Source: Panagrolaimus kolymaensis
Lineage: Eukaryota > Nematoda > Chromadorea > Rhabditida > Panagrolaimidae
DNA length: 64,000 bases
NCBI GenBank assembly: GCA_028622995.1
Contig: JAJQJQ010000002.1
Location: 11,594,001-11,658,000 of the forward strand
Direction of reading: 5' to 3'
The stretch's first letter is position 1. Every line of letters begins with the position of its first letter. A program made the translations under genes and the position numbers. Shown one piece after another: positions 1 to 15,000 of the stretch. Under the pieces are notes generated by a model that worked only from the letters and a program-made list of their open reading frames with translations, ran no database searches and was not told where the DNA came from.

Positions 1-3000
1 ACAAATTTTCTTTTGTCATTCCATTAAATACTTTCACAAAGTAAAACTAAAAATAAAGACGGCATTTAAAATTGCTCGATTTTATGTTGCTGCAACTCGG
101 GTGTAATAATTTTTTGATTTTGTTTTTTTAAACATTTTTAAACAAATTTTCTTTTGTCATTCCATTAAATACTTTCACAAAGTAAAACTAAAAATAAAGA
201 CGGCATTTCAAATTGCTCGATTTTATGTAGCTGAAACTCGGGTGTAATAATTTTTGGATTTTGTATTTTAAACATTTTTAAACCAATTTTCTTTTGTCAT
301 TCCATTAAACACTTTCACAAAGTAAAACTAAAAATAAAGATGGCATTTCAAATTGCTCGATTTTATGTAGCTGAAACTCGGGTGTAATAATTTTTTGATT
401 TTGTTTTTTTAAACATTTTTAAAAAAATTTTCTTTTGTCATTCCATTAAATACTTTCACAAAGTAAAACTAAAAATAAAGACGGCATTTAAAATTGCTCG
501 ATTTTATGTTGCTGCAACTCGGGTGTAATAATTTTTTGATTTTGTTTTTTTAAACATTTTTAAACAAATTTTCTTTTGTCATTCCATTAAATACTTTCAC
601 AAAGTAAAACTAAAAATAAAGATGGCATTTCAAATTGCTCGATTTTATGTTGCTGCAACTCGGGTGTAATAATTTTTTGATTTTGTTTTTTTAAACATTT
701 TTAAACAAATTTTCTTTTGTCATTCCATTAAATACTTTCACAAAGTAAAACTAAAAATAAAGACGGCATTTCAAATTGCTCGATTTTATGTAGCTGAAAC
801 TCGGGTGTAATAATTTTTGGATTTTGTATTTTAAACATTTTTAAACCAATTTTCTTTTGTCATTCCATTAAACACTTTCACAAAGTAAAACTAAAAATAA
901 AGATGGCATTTCAAATTGCTCGATTTTATGTAGCTGAAACTCGGGTGTAATAATTTTTTGATTTTGTTTTTTTAAACATTTTTAAAAAAATTTTCTTTTG
1001 TCATTCCATTAAATACTTTCACAAAGTAAAACTAAAAATAAAGACGGCATTTAAAATTGCTCGATTTTATGTTGCTGCAACTCGGGTGTAATAATTTTTT
1101 GATTTTGTTTTTTTAAACATTTTTAAACAAATTTTCTTTTGTCATTCCATTAAACACTTTCACAAAGTAAAACTAAAAATAAAGACGGCATTTAAAATTG
1201 CTCGATTTTATGTTGCTGCAACTCGGGTGTAATAATTTTTTGATTTTGTTTTTTTAAACATTTTTAAACAAATTTTCTTTTGTCATTCCATTAAATACTT
1301 TCACAAAGTAAAACTAAAAATAAAGACGGCATTTAAAATTGCTCGATTTTATGTTGCTGCAACTCGGGTGTAATAATTTTTTGATTTTGTTTTTTTAAAC
1401 ATTTTTAAACAAATTTTCTTTTGTCATTCCATTAAACACTTTCACAAAGTAAAACTAAAAATAAAGATGGCATTTCAAATTGCTCGATTTTATGTTGCTG
1501 CAACTCGGGTGTAATAATTTTTTGATTTTGTTTTTTTAAACATTTTTAAACAAATTTTCTTTTGTCATTCCATTAAACACTTTCACAAAGTAAAACTAAA
1601 AATAAAGACGGCATTTAAAATTGCTCGATTTTATGTTGCTGCAACTCGGGTGTAATAATTTTTTGATTTTGTTTTTTTAAACATTTTTAAACAAATTTTC
1701 TTTTGTCATTCCATTAAACACTTTCACAAAGTAAAACTAAAAATAAAGACGGCATTTAAAATTGCTCGATTTTATGTTGCTGCAACTCGGGTGTAATAAT
1801 TTTTTGATTTTGTTTTTTTAAACATTTTTAAACAAATTTTCTTTTGTCATTCCATTAAATACTTTCACAAAGTAAAACTAAAAATAAAGACGGCATTTAA
1901 AATTGCTCGATTTTATGTTGCTGCAACTCGGGTGTAATAATTTTTTGATTTTGTTTTTTTAAACATTTTTAAACAAATTTTCTTTTGTCATTCCATTAAA
2001 CACTTTCACAAAGTAAAACTAAAAATAAAGATGGCATTTCAAATTGCTCGATTTTATGTTGCTGCAACTCGGGTGTAATAATTTTTTGATTTTGTTTTTT
2101 TAAACATTTTTAAACAAATTTTCTTTTGTCATTCCATTAAACACTTTCACAAAGTAAAACTAAAAATAAAGATGGCATTTCAAATTGCTCGATTTTATGT
2201 TGCTGCAACTCGGGTGTAATAATTTTTTGATTTTGTTTTTTTAAACATTTTTAAACAAATTTTCTTTTGTCATTCCATTAAATAATTTCACAAAGTAAAA
2301 CTAAAAATAAAGACGGCATTTAAAATTGCTCGATTTTATGTTGCTGCAACTCGGGTGTAATAATTTTTTGATTTTGTTTTTTTAAACATTTTTAAAAAAA
2401 TTTTCTTTTGTCATTCCATTAAATACTTTCACAAAGTAAAACTAAAAATAAAGACGGCATTTAAAATTGCTCGATTTTATGTTGCTGCAACTCGGGTGTA
2501 ATAATTTTTTGATTTTGTTTTTTTAAACATTTTTAAACAAATTTTCTTTTGTCATTCCATTAAACACTTTCACAAAGTAAAACTAAAAATAAAGACGGCA
2601 TTTAAAATTGCTCGATTTTATGTTGCTGCAACTCGGGTGTAATAATTTTTTGATTTTGTTTTTTTAAACATTTTTAAACAAATTTTCTTTTGTCATTCCA
2701 TTAAATACTTTCACAAAGTAAAACTAAAAATAAAGACGGCATTTAAAATTGCTCGATTTTATGTTGCTGCAACTCGGGTGTAATAATTTTTTGATTTTGT
2801 TTTTTTAAACATTTTTAAACAAATTTTCTTTTGTCATTCCATTAAATACTTTCACAAAGTAAAACTAAAAATAAAGACGGCATTTAAAATTGCTCGATTT
2901 TATGTTGCTGCAACTCGGGTGTAATAATTTTTTGATTTTGTTTTTTTAAACATTTTTAAACAAATTTTCTTTTGTCATTCCATTAAACACTTTCACAAAG

Positions 3001-6000
3001 TAAAACTAAAAATAAAGATGGCATTTCAAATTGCTCGATTTTATGTTGCTGCAACTCGGGTGTAATAATTTTTTGATTTTGTTTTTTTAAACATTTTTAA
3101 ACAAATTTTCTTTTGTCATTCCATTAAATACTTTCACAAAGTAAAACTAAAAATAAAGACGGCATTTAAAATTGCTCGATTTTATGTTGCTGCAACTCGG
3201 GTGTAATAATTTTTTGATTTTGTTTTTTTAAACATTTTTAAACAAATTTTCTTTTGTCATTCCATTAAACACTTTCACAAAGTAAAACTAAAAATAAAGA
3301 TGGCATTTCAAATTGCTCGATTTTATGTTGCTGCAACTCGGGTGTAATAATTTTTTGATTTTGTTTTTTTAAACATTTTTAAACAAATTTTCTTTTGTCA
3401 TTCCATTAAATACTTTCACAAAGTAAAACTAAAAATAAAGACGGCATTTAAAATTGCTCGATTTTATGTTGCTGCAACTCGGGTGTAATAATTTTTTGAT
3501 TTTGTTTTTTTAAAACATTTTTAAACAAATTTTCTTTTGTCATTCCATTAAATACTTTCACAAAGTAAAACTAAAAATAAAGACGGCATTTAAAATTGCT
3601 CGATTTTATGTTGCTGCAACTCGGGTGTAATAATTTTTTGATTTTGTTTTTTTAAACATTTTTAAACAAATTTTCTTTTGTCATTCCATTAAATACTTTC
3701 ACAAAGTAAAACTTAAAATAAAGACGGCATTTCAAATTGCTCGATTTTATGTTGCTGCAACTCGGGTGTAATAATTTTTTGATTTTGTTTTTTTAAACAT
3801 TTTTAAACAAATTTTCTTTTGTCATTCCATTAAATACTTTCACAAAGTAAAACTAAAAATAAAGACGGCATTTAAAATTGCTCGATTTTATGTTGCTGCA
3901 ACTCGGGTGTAATAATTTTTTGATTTTGTTTTTTTAAACATTTTTAAACAAATTTTCTTTTGTCATTCCATTAAATACTTTCACAAAGTAAAACTAAAAA
4001 TAAAGATGGCATTTCAAATTGCTCGATTTTATGTTGCTGCAACTCGGGTGTAATAATTTTTTGATTTTGTTTTTTTAAACATTTTTAAACAAATTTTCTT
4101 TTGTCATTCCATTAAATACTTTCACAAAGTAAAACTAAAAATAAAGACGGCATTTAAAATTGCTCGATTTTATGTTGCTGCAACTCGGGTGTAATAATTT
4201 TTTGATTTTGTTTTTTTAAACATTTTTAAACAAATTTTCTTTTGTCATTCCATTAAATACTTTCACAAAGTAAAACTAAAAATAAAGACGGCATTTAAAA
4301 TTGCTCGATTTTATGTTGCTGCAACTCGGGTGTAATAATTTTTTGATTTTGTTTTTTTAAACATTTTTAAACAAATTTTCTTTTGTCATTCCATTAAATA
4401 CTTTCACAAAGTAAAACTAAAAATAAAGACGGCATTTAAAATTGCTCGATTTTATGTTGCTGCAACTCGGGTGTAATAATTTTTTGATTTTGTTTTTTTA
4501 AACATTTTTAAACAAATTTTCTTTTGTCATTCCATTAAACACTTTCACAAAGTAAAACTAAAAATAAAGACGGCATTTAAAATTGCTCGATTTTATGTTG
4601 CTGCAACTCGGGTGTAATAATTTTTTGATTTTGTTTTTTTAAACATTTTTAAACAAATTTTCTTTTGTCATTCCATTAAATACTTTCACAAAGTAAAACT
4701 AAAAATAAAGATGGCATTTCAAATTGCTCGATTTTATGTTGCTGCAACTCGGGTGTAATAATTTTTTGATTTTGTTTTTTTAAACATTTTTAAACAAATT
4801 TTCTTTTGTCATTCCATTAAATACTTTCACAAAGTAAAACTAAAAATAAAGACGGCATTTCAAATTGCTCGATTTTATGTAGCTGAAACTCGGGTGTAAT
4901 AATTTTTGGATTTTGTATTTTAAACATTTTTAAACCAATTTTCTTTTGTCATTCCATTAAACACTTTCACAAAGTAAAACTAAAAATAAAGATGGCATTT
5001 CAAATTGCTCGATTTTATGTAGCTGAAACTCGGGTGTAATAATTTTTTGATTTTGTTTTTTTAAACATTTTTAAAAAAATTTTCTTTTGTCATTCCATTA
5101 AATACTTTCACAAAGTAAAACTAAAAATAAAGACGGCATTTAAAATTGCTCGATTTTATGTTGCTGCAACTCGGGTGTAATAATTTTTTGATTTTGTTTT
5201 TTTAAACATTTTTAAACAAATTTTCTTTTGTCATTCCATTAAATACTTTCACAAAGTAAAACTAAAAATAAAGATGGCATTTCAAATTGCTCGATTTTAT
5301 GTTGCTGCAACTCGGGTGTAATAATTTTTTGATTTTGTTTTTTTAAACATTTTTAAACAAATTTTCTTTTGTCATTCCATTAAATACTTTCACAAAGTAA
5401 AACTAAAAATAAAGACGGCATTTCAAATTGCTCGATTTTATGTAGCTGAAACTCGGGTGTAATAATTTTTGGATTTTGTATTTTAAACATTTTTAAACCA
5501 ATTTTCTTTTGTCATTCCATTAAACACTTTCACAAAGTAAAACTAAAAATAAAGATGGCATTTCAAATTGCTCGATTTTATGTAGCTGAAACTCGGGTGT
5601 AATAATTTTTTGATTTTGTTTTTTTAAACATTTTTAAAAAAATTTTCTTTTGTCATTCCATTAAATACTTTCACAAAGTAAAACTAAAAATAAAGACGGC
5701 ATTTAAAATTGCTCGATTTTATGTTGCTGCAACTCGGGTGTAATAATTTTTTGATTTTGTTTTTTTAAACATTTTTAAACAAATTTTCTTTTGTCATTCC
5801 ATTAAACACTTTCACAAAGTAAAACTAAAAATAAAGACGGCATTTAAAATTGCTCGATTTTATGTTGCTGCAACTCGGGTGTAATAATTTTTTGATTTTG
5901 TTTTTTTAAACATTTTTAAACAAATTTTCTTTTGTCATTCCATTAAATACTTTCACAAAGTAAAACTAAAAATAAAGACGGCATTTCAAATTGCTCGATT

Positions 6001-9000
6001 TTATGTAGCTGAAACTCGGGTGTAATAATTTTTGGATTTTGTATTTTAAACATTTTTAAACCAATTTTCTTTTGTCATTCCATTAAACACTTTCACAAAG
6101 TAAAACTAAAAATAAAGATGGCATTTCAAATTGCTCGATTTTATGTAGCTGAAACTCGGGTGTAATAATTTTTTGATTTTGTTTTTTTAAACATTTTTAA
6201 AAAATTTTTCTTTTGTCATTCCATTAAATACTTTCACAAAGTAAAACTAAAAATAAAGACGGCATTTAAAATTGCTCGATTTTATGTTGCTGCAACTCGG
6301 GTGTAATAATTTTTTGATTTTGTTTTTTTAAACATTTTTAAACAAATTTTCTTTTGTCATTCCATTAAATACTTTCACAAAGTAAAACTAAAAATAAAGA
6401 CGGCATTTCAAATTGCTCGATTTTATGTAGCTGAAACTCGGGTGTAATAATTTTTGGATTTTGTATTTTAAACATTTTTAAACCAATTTTCTTTTGTCAT
6501 TCCATTAAACACTTTCACAAAGTAAAACTAAAAATAAAGATGGCATTTCAAATTGCTCGATTTTATGTAGCTGAAACTCGGGTGTAATAATTTTTTGATT
6601 TTGTTTTTTTAAACATTTTTAAACAAATTTTCTTTTGTCATTCCATTAAATACTTTCACAAAGTAAAACTAAAAATAAAGACGGCATTTAAAATTGCTCG
6701 ATTTTATGTTGCTGCAACTCGGGTGTAATAATTTTTTGATTTTGTTTTTTTAAACATTTTTAAACAAATTTTCTTTTGTCATTCCATTAAATACTTTCAC
6801 AAAGTAAAACTAAAAATAAAGACGGCATTTAAAATTGCTCGATTTTATGTTGCTGCAACTCGGGTGTAATAATTTTTTGATTTTGTTTTTTTAAACATTT
6901 TTAAACAAATTTTCTTTTGTCATTCCATTAAATACTTTCACAAAGTAAAACTAAAAATAAAGACGGCATTTAAAATTGCTCGATTTTATGTTGCTGCAAC
7001 TCGGGTGTAATAATTTTTTGATTTTGTTTTTTTAAACATTTTTAAACAAATTTTCTTTTGTCATTCCATTAAATACTTTCACAAAGTAAAACTAAAAATA
7101 AAGATGGCATTTCAAATTGCTCGATTTTATGTTGCTGCAACTCGGGTGTAATAATTTTTTGATTTTGTTTTTTTAAACATTTTTAAACAAATTTTCTTTT
7201 GTCATTCCATTAAATACTTTCACAAAGTAAAACTAAAAATAAAGACGGCATTTAAAATTGCTCGATTTTATGTTGCTGCAACTCGGGTGTAATAATTTTT
7301 TGATTTTGTTTTTTTAAACATTTTTAAACAAATTTTCTTTTGTCATTCCATTAAATACTTTCACAAAGTAAAACTAAAAATAAAGACGGCATTTAAAATT
7401 GCTCGATTTTATGTTGCTGCAACTCGGGTGTAATAATTTTTTGATTTTGTTTTTTTAAACATTTTTAAACAAATTTTCTTTTGTCATTCCATTAAACACT
7501 TTCACAAAGTAAAACTAAAAATAAAGACGGCATTTCAAATTGCTCGATTTTATGTAGCTGAAACTCGGGTGTAATAATTTTTGGATTTTGTATTTTAAAC
7601 ATTTTTAAACCAATTTTCTTTTGTCATTCCATTAAACACTTTCACAAAGTAAAACTAAAAATAAAGATGGCATTTCAAATTGCTCGATTTTATGTAGCTG
7701 AAACTCGGGTGTAATAATTTTTTGATTTTGTTTTTTTAAACATTTTTAAAAAAATTTTCTTTTGTCATTCCATTAAATACTTTCACAAAGTAAAACTAAA
7801 AATAAAGACGGCATTTAAAATTGCTCGATTTTATGTTGCTGCAACTCGGGTGTAATAATTTTTTGATTTTGTTTTTTTAAACATTTTTAAACAAATTTTC
7901 TTTTGTCATTCCATTAAATACTTTCACAAAGTAAAACTAAAAATAAAGACGGCATTTAAAATTGCTCGATTTTATGTTGCTGCAACTCGGGTGTAATAAT
8001 TTTTTGATTTTGTTTTTTTAAACATTTTTAAACAAATTTTCTTTTGTCATTCCATTAAATACTTTCACAAAGTAAAACTAAAAATAAAGACGGCATTTAA
8101 AATTGCTCGATTTTATGTTGCTGCAACTCGGGTGTAATAATTTTTTGATTTTGTTTTTTTAAACATTTTTAAACAAATTTTCTTTTGTCATTCCATTAAA
8201 TACTTTCACAAAGTAAAACTAAAAATAAAGATGGCATTTCAAATTGCTCGATTTTATGTTGCTGCAACTCGGGTGTAATAATTTTTTGATTTTGTTTTTT
8301 TAAACATTTTTAAACAAATTTTCTTTTGTCATTCCATTAAATACTTTCACAAAGTAAAACTAAAAATAAAGACGGCATTTCAAATTGCTCGATTTTATGT
8401 AGCTGAAACTCGGGTGTAATAATTTTTGGATTTTGTATTTTAAACATTTTTAAACCAATTTTCTTTTGTCATTCCATTAAACACTTTCACAAAGTAAAAC
8501 TAAAAATAAAGATGGCATTTCAAATTGCTCGATTTTATGTAGCTGAAACTCGGGTGTAATAATTTTTTGATTTTGTTTTTTTAAACATTTTTAAAAAAAT
8601 TTTCTTTTGTCATTCCATTAAATACTTTCACAAAGTAAAACTAAAAATAAAGACGGCATTTAAAATTGCTCGATTTTATGTTGCTGCAACTCGGGTGTAA
8701 TAATTTTTTGATTTTGTTTTTTTAAACATTTTTAAACAAATTTTCTTTTGTCATTCCATTAAACACTTTCACAAAGTAAAACTAAAAATAAAGACGGCAT
8801 TTAAAATTGCTCGATTTTATGTTGCTGCAACTCGGGTGTAATAATTTTTTGATTTTGTTTTTTTAAACATTTTTAAACAAATTTTCTTTTGTCATTCCAT
8901 TAAATACTTTCACAAAGTAAAACTAAAAATAAAGACGGCATTTAAAATTGCTCGATTTTATGTTGCTGCAACTCGGGTGTAATAATTTTTTGATTTTGTT

Positions 9001-12000
9001 TTTTTAAACATTTTTAAACAAATTTTCTTTTGTCATTCCATTAAACACTTTCACAAAGTAAAACTAAAAATAAAGACGGCATTTAAAATTGCTCGATTTT
9101 ATGTTGCTGCAACTCGGGTGTAATAATTTTTTGATTTTGTTTTTTTAAACATTTTTAAACAAATTTTCTTTTGTCATTCCATTAAATACTTTCACAAAGT
9201 AAAACTAAAAATAAAGACGGCATTTAAAATTGCTCGATTTTATGTTGCTGCAACTCGGGTGTAATAATTTTTTGATTTTGTTTTTTTAAACATTTTTAAA
9301 CAAATTTTCTTTTGTCATTCCATTAAATACTTTCACAAAGTAAAACTAAAAATAAAGACGGCATTTAAAATTGCTCGATTTTATGTTGCTGCAACTCGGG
9401 TGTAATAATTTTTTGATTTTGTTTTTTTAAACATTTTTAAACAAATTTTCTTTTGTCATTCCATTAAACACTTTCACAAAGTAAAACTAAAAATAAAGAT
9501 GGCATTTCAAATTGCTCGATTTTATGTTGCTGCAACTCGGGTGTAATAATTTTTTGATTTTGTTTTTTTAAACATTTTTAAACAAATTTTCTTTTGTCAT
9601 TCCATTAAATACTTTCACAAAGTAAAACTAAAAATAAAGACGGCATTTAAAATTGCTCGATTTTATGTTGCTGCAACTCGGGTGTAATAATTTTTTGATT
9701 TTGTTTTTTTAAACATTTTTAAACAAATTTTCTTTTGTCATTCCATTAAACACTTTCACAAAGTAAAACTAAAAATAAAGATGGCATTTCAAATTGCTCG
9801 ATTTTATGTAGCTGAAACTCGGGTGTAATTATTTTTGGATTTTGTTTTTTTAAACATTTTTAAACCAATTTTCTTTTGTCATTCCATTAAACACTATCAC
9901 AAAGTAAAACTAAAAATAAAGACGGCATTTCAAATTGCTCGATTTTATGTAGCTGAAACTCGGGTGTAATAATTTTTGGATTTTGTTTTTTTAAACATTT
10001 TTAAACCAATTTTCTTTTGTCATTCCATTAAACACTATCACAAAGTAAAACTAAAAATAAAGACGGCATTTCAAATTGCTCGATTTTATGTAGCTGAAAC
10101 TCGGGTGTAATAATTTTTGGATTTTGTTTTTTTAAACATTTTTAAACAAATTTTCTTTTGTCATTCCATTAAACACTTTCACAAAGTAAAACTAAAAATA
10201 AAGACGGCATTTCAAATTGCTCGATTTTATGTAGCTGAAACTCGGGTGTAATAATTTTTGGATTTTGTTTTTTTAAACATTTTTAAACCAATTTTCTTTT
10301 GTCATTCCATTAAACACTATCACAAAGTAAAACTAAAAATAAAGACGGCATTTCAAATTGCTCGATTTTATGTAGCTGAAACTCGGGTGTAATAATTTTT
10401 GGATTTTGTTTTTTTAAACATTTTTAAACCAATTTTCTTTTGTCATTCCATTAAACACTATCACAAAGTAAAACTAAAAATAAAGACGGCATTTCAAATT
10501 GCTCGATTTTATGTAGCTGAAACTCGGGTGTAATAATTTTTGGATTTTGTTTTTTTAAACATTTTTAAACAAATTTTCTTTTGTCATTCCATTAAACACT
10601 TTCACAAAGTAAAACTAAAAATAAAGACGGCATTTCAAATTGCTCGATTTTATGTAGCTGAAACTCGGGTGTAATAATTTTTGGATTTTGTATTTTAAAC
10701 GTTTTTAAACAAATTTTCTTTTGTCATTCCATTAAACACTTTCACAAAGTAAAACTAAAAATAAAGATGGCATTTCAAATTGCTCGATTTTATGTAGCTG
10801 AAACTCGGGTGTAATAATTTTTGGATTTTGTTTTTTTAAACATTTTTAAACCAATTTTCTTTTGTCATTCCATTAAACACTTTCACAAAGTAAAACTAAA
10901 AATAAAGATGGCATTTCAAATTGCTCGATTTTATGTAGCTGAAACTCGGGTGTTATAATTTTTGGATTTTGTTTTTTTAAACATTTTTAAACAAATTTTC
11001 TTTTGTCATTCCATTAAACACTTTCACAAAGTAAAACTAAAAATAAAGATGGCATTTCAAATTGCTCGATTTTATGTAGCTGAAACTCGGGTGTAATAAT
11101 TTTTGGATTTTGTATTTTAAACATTTTTAAACCAATTTTCTTTTGTCATTCCATTAAACACTTTCACAAAGTAAAACTAAAAATAAAGATGGCATTTCAA
11201 ATTGCTCGATTTTATGTAGCTGAAACTCGGGTGTAATAATTTTTGGATTTTGTTTTTTTAAACATTTTTAAACCAATTTTCTTTTGTCATTCCATTAAAC
11301 ACTTTCACAAAGTAAAACTAAAAATAAAGATGGCATTTCAAATTGCTCGATTTTATGTAGCTGAAACTCGGGTGTTATAATTTTTGGATTTTGTTTTTTT
11401 AAACATTTTTAAACAAATTTTCTTTTGTCATTCCATTAAACACTTTCACAAAGTAAAACTAAAAATAAAGATGGCATTTCAAATTGCTCGATTTTATGTA
11501 GCTGAAACTCGGGTGTAATAATTTTTGGATTTTGTATTTTAAACATTTTTAAACCAATTTTCTTTTGTCATTCCATTAAACACTTTCACAAAGTAAAACT
11601 AAAAATAAAGATGGCATTTCAAATTGCTCGATTTTATGTAGCTGAAACTCGGGTGTAATAATTTTTGGATTTTGTTTTTTTAAACATTTTTAAACCAATT
11701 TTCTTTTGTCATTCCATTAAACACTTTCACAAAGTAAAACTAAAAATAAAGATGGCATTTCAAATTGCTCGATTTTATGTAGCTGAAACTCGGGTGTAAT
11801 AATTTTTGGATTTTGTTTTTTTAAACATTTTTAAACAAATTTTCTTTTGTCATTCCATTAAACACTTTCACAAAGTAAAACTAAAAATAAAGATGGCATT
11901 TCAAATTGCTCGATTTTATGTAGCTGAAACTCGGGTGTAATAATTTTTGGATTTTGTTTTTTTAAACATTTTTAAACCAATTTTCTTTTGTCATTCCATT

Positions 12001-15000
12001 AAACACTTTCACAAAGTAAAACTAAAAATAAAGATGGCATTTCAAATTGCTCGATTTTATGTAGCTGAAACTCGGGTGTAATAATTTTTGGATTTTGTTT
12101 TTTTAAACATTTTTAAACCAATTTTCTTTTGTCATTCCATTAAACACTATCACAAAGTAAAACTAAAAATAAAGACGGCATTTCAAATTGCTCGATTTTA
12201 TGTAGCTGAAACTCGGGTGTAATAATTTTTGGATTTTGTTTTTTTAAACATTTTTAAACAAATTTTCTTTTGTCATTCCATTAAACACTTTCACAAAGTA
12301 AAACTAAAAATAAAGACGGCATTTCAAATTGCTCGATTTTATGTAGCTGAAACTCGGGTGTAATAATTTTTGGATTTTGTATTTTAAACGTTTTTAAACA
12401 AATTTTCTTTTGTCATTCCATTAAACACTTTCACAAAGTAAAACTAAAAATAAAGATGGCATTTCAAATTGCTCGATTTTATGTAGCTGAAACTCGGGTG
12501 TAATAATTTTTGGATTTTGTTTTTTTAAACATTTTTAAACCAATTTTCTTTTGTCATTCCATTAAACACTTTCACAAAGTAAAACTAAAAATAAAGATTC
12601 TTTTGTCATTCCATTAAACACTTTCACAAAGTAAAACTAAAAATAAAGACGGCATTTCAAATTGCTCGATTTTATGTAGCTGAAACTCGGGTGTAATAAT
12701 TTTTGGATTTTGTATTTTAAACGTTTTTAAACAAATTTTCTTTTGTCATTCCATTAAACACTTTCACAAAGTAAAACTAAAAATAAAGATGGCATTTCAA
12801 ATTGCTCGATTTTATGTAGCTGAAACTCGGGTGTAATAATTTTTGGATTTTGTTTTTTTAAACATTTTTAAACAAATTTTCTTTTGTCATTCCATTAAAC
12901 ACTTTCACAAAGTAAAACTAAAAATAAAGATGGCATTTCAAATTGCTCGATTTTATGTAGCTGAAACTCGGGTGTTATAATTTTTGGATTTTGTTTTTTT
13001 AAACATTTTTAAACAAATTTTCTTTTGTCATTCCATTAAACACTTTCACAAAGTAAAACTAAAAATAAAGATGGCATTTCAAATTGCTCGATTTTATGTA
13101 GCTGAAACTCGGGTGTAATAATTTTTGGATTTTGTATTTTAAACATTTTTAAACCAATTTTCTTTTGTCATTCCATTAAACACTTTCACAAAGTAAAACT
13201 AAAAATAAAGATGGCATTTCAAATTGCTCGATTTTATGTAGCTGAAACTCGGGTGTAATAATTTTTGGATTTTGTTTTTTTAAACATTTTTAAACCAATT
13301 TTCTTTTGTCATTCCATTAAACACTTTCACAAAGTAAAACTAAAAATAAAGATGGCATTTCAAATTGCTCGATTTTATGTAGCTGAAACTCGGGTGTAAT
13401 AATTTTTGGATTTTGTTTTTTTAAACATTTTTAAACAAATTTTCTTTTGTCATTCCATTAAACACTTTCACAAAGTAAAACTAAAAATAAAGATGGCATT
13501 TCAAATTGCTCGATTTTATGTAGCTGAAACTCGGGTGTAATAATTTTTGGATTTTGTTTTTTTAAACATTTTTAAACCAATTTTCTTTTGTCATTCCATT
13601 AAACACTTTCACAAAGTAAAACTAAAAATAAAGATGGCATTTCAAATTGCTCGATTTTATGTAGCTGAAACTCGGGTGTAATAATTTTTGGATTTTGTTT
13701 TTTTAAACATTTTTAAACCAATTTTCTTTTGTCATTCCATTAAACACTATCACAAAGTAAAACTAAAAATAAAGACGGCATTTCAAATTGCTCGATTTTA
13801 TGTAGCTGAAACTCGGGTGTAATAATTTTTGGATTTTGTTTTTTTAAACATTTTTAAACAAATTTTCTTTTGTCATTCCATTAAACACTTTCACAAAGTA
13901 AAACTAAAAATAAAGACGGCATTTCAAATTGCTCGATTTTATGTAGCTGAAACTCGGGTGTAATAATTTTTGGATTTTGTATTTTAAACGTTTTTAAACA
14001 AATTTTCTTTTGTCATTCCATTAAACACTTTCACAAAGTAAAACTAAAAATAAAGATGGCATTTCAAATTGCTCGATTTTATGTAGCTGAAACTCGGGTG
14101 TAATAATTTTTGGATTTTGTTTTTTTAAACATTTTTAAACCAATTTTCTTTTGTCATTCCATTAAACACTTTCACAAAGTAAAACTAAAAATAAAGATTC
14201 TTTTGTCATTCCATTAAACACTTTCACAAAGTAAAACTAAAAATAAAGACGGCATTTCAAATTGCTCGATTTTATGTAGCTGAAACTCGGGTGTAATAAT
14301 TTTTGGATTTTGTATTTTAAACGTTTTTAAACAAATTTTCTTTTGTCATTCCATTAAACACTTTCACAAAGTAAAACTAAAAATAAAGATTCTTTTGTCA
14401 TTCCATTAAACACTTTCACAAAGTAAAACTAAAAATAAAGACGGCATTTCAAATTGCTCGATTTTATGTAGCTGAAACTCGGGTGTAATAATTTTTGGAT
14501 TTTGTATTTTAAACGTTTTTAAACAAATTTTCTTTTGTCATTCCATTAAACACTTTCACAAAGTAAAACTAAAAATAAAGATGGCATTTCAAATTGCTCG
14601 ATTTTATGTAGCTGAAACTCGGGTGTAATAATTTTTGGATTTTGTTTTTTTAAACATTTTTAAACCAATTTTCTTTTGTCATTCCATTAAACACTTTCAC
14701 AAAGTAAAACTAAAAATAAAGATTCTTTTGTCATTCCATTAAACACTTTCACAAAGTAAAACTAAAAATAAAGATGGCATTTCAAATTGCTCGATTTTAT
14801 GTAGCTGAAACTCGGGTGTAATAATTTTTGGATTTTGTTTTTTTAAACATTTTTAAACCAATTTTCTTTTGTCATTCCATTAAACACTTTCACAAAGTAA
14901 AACTAAAAATAAAGATGGCATTTCAAATTGCTCGATTTTATGTAGCTGAAACTCGGGTGTAATAATTTTTGGATTTTGTTTTTTTAAACATTTTTAAACA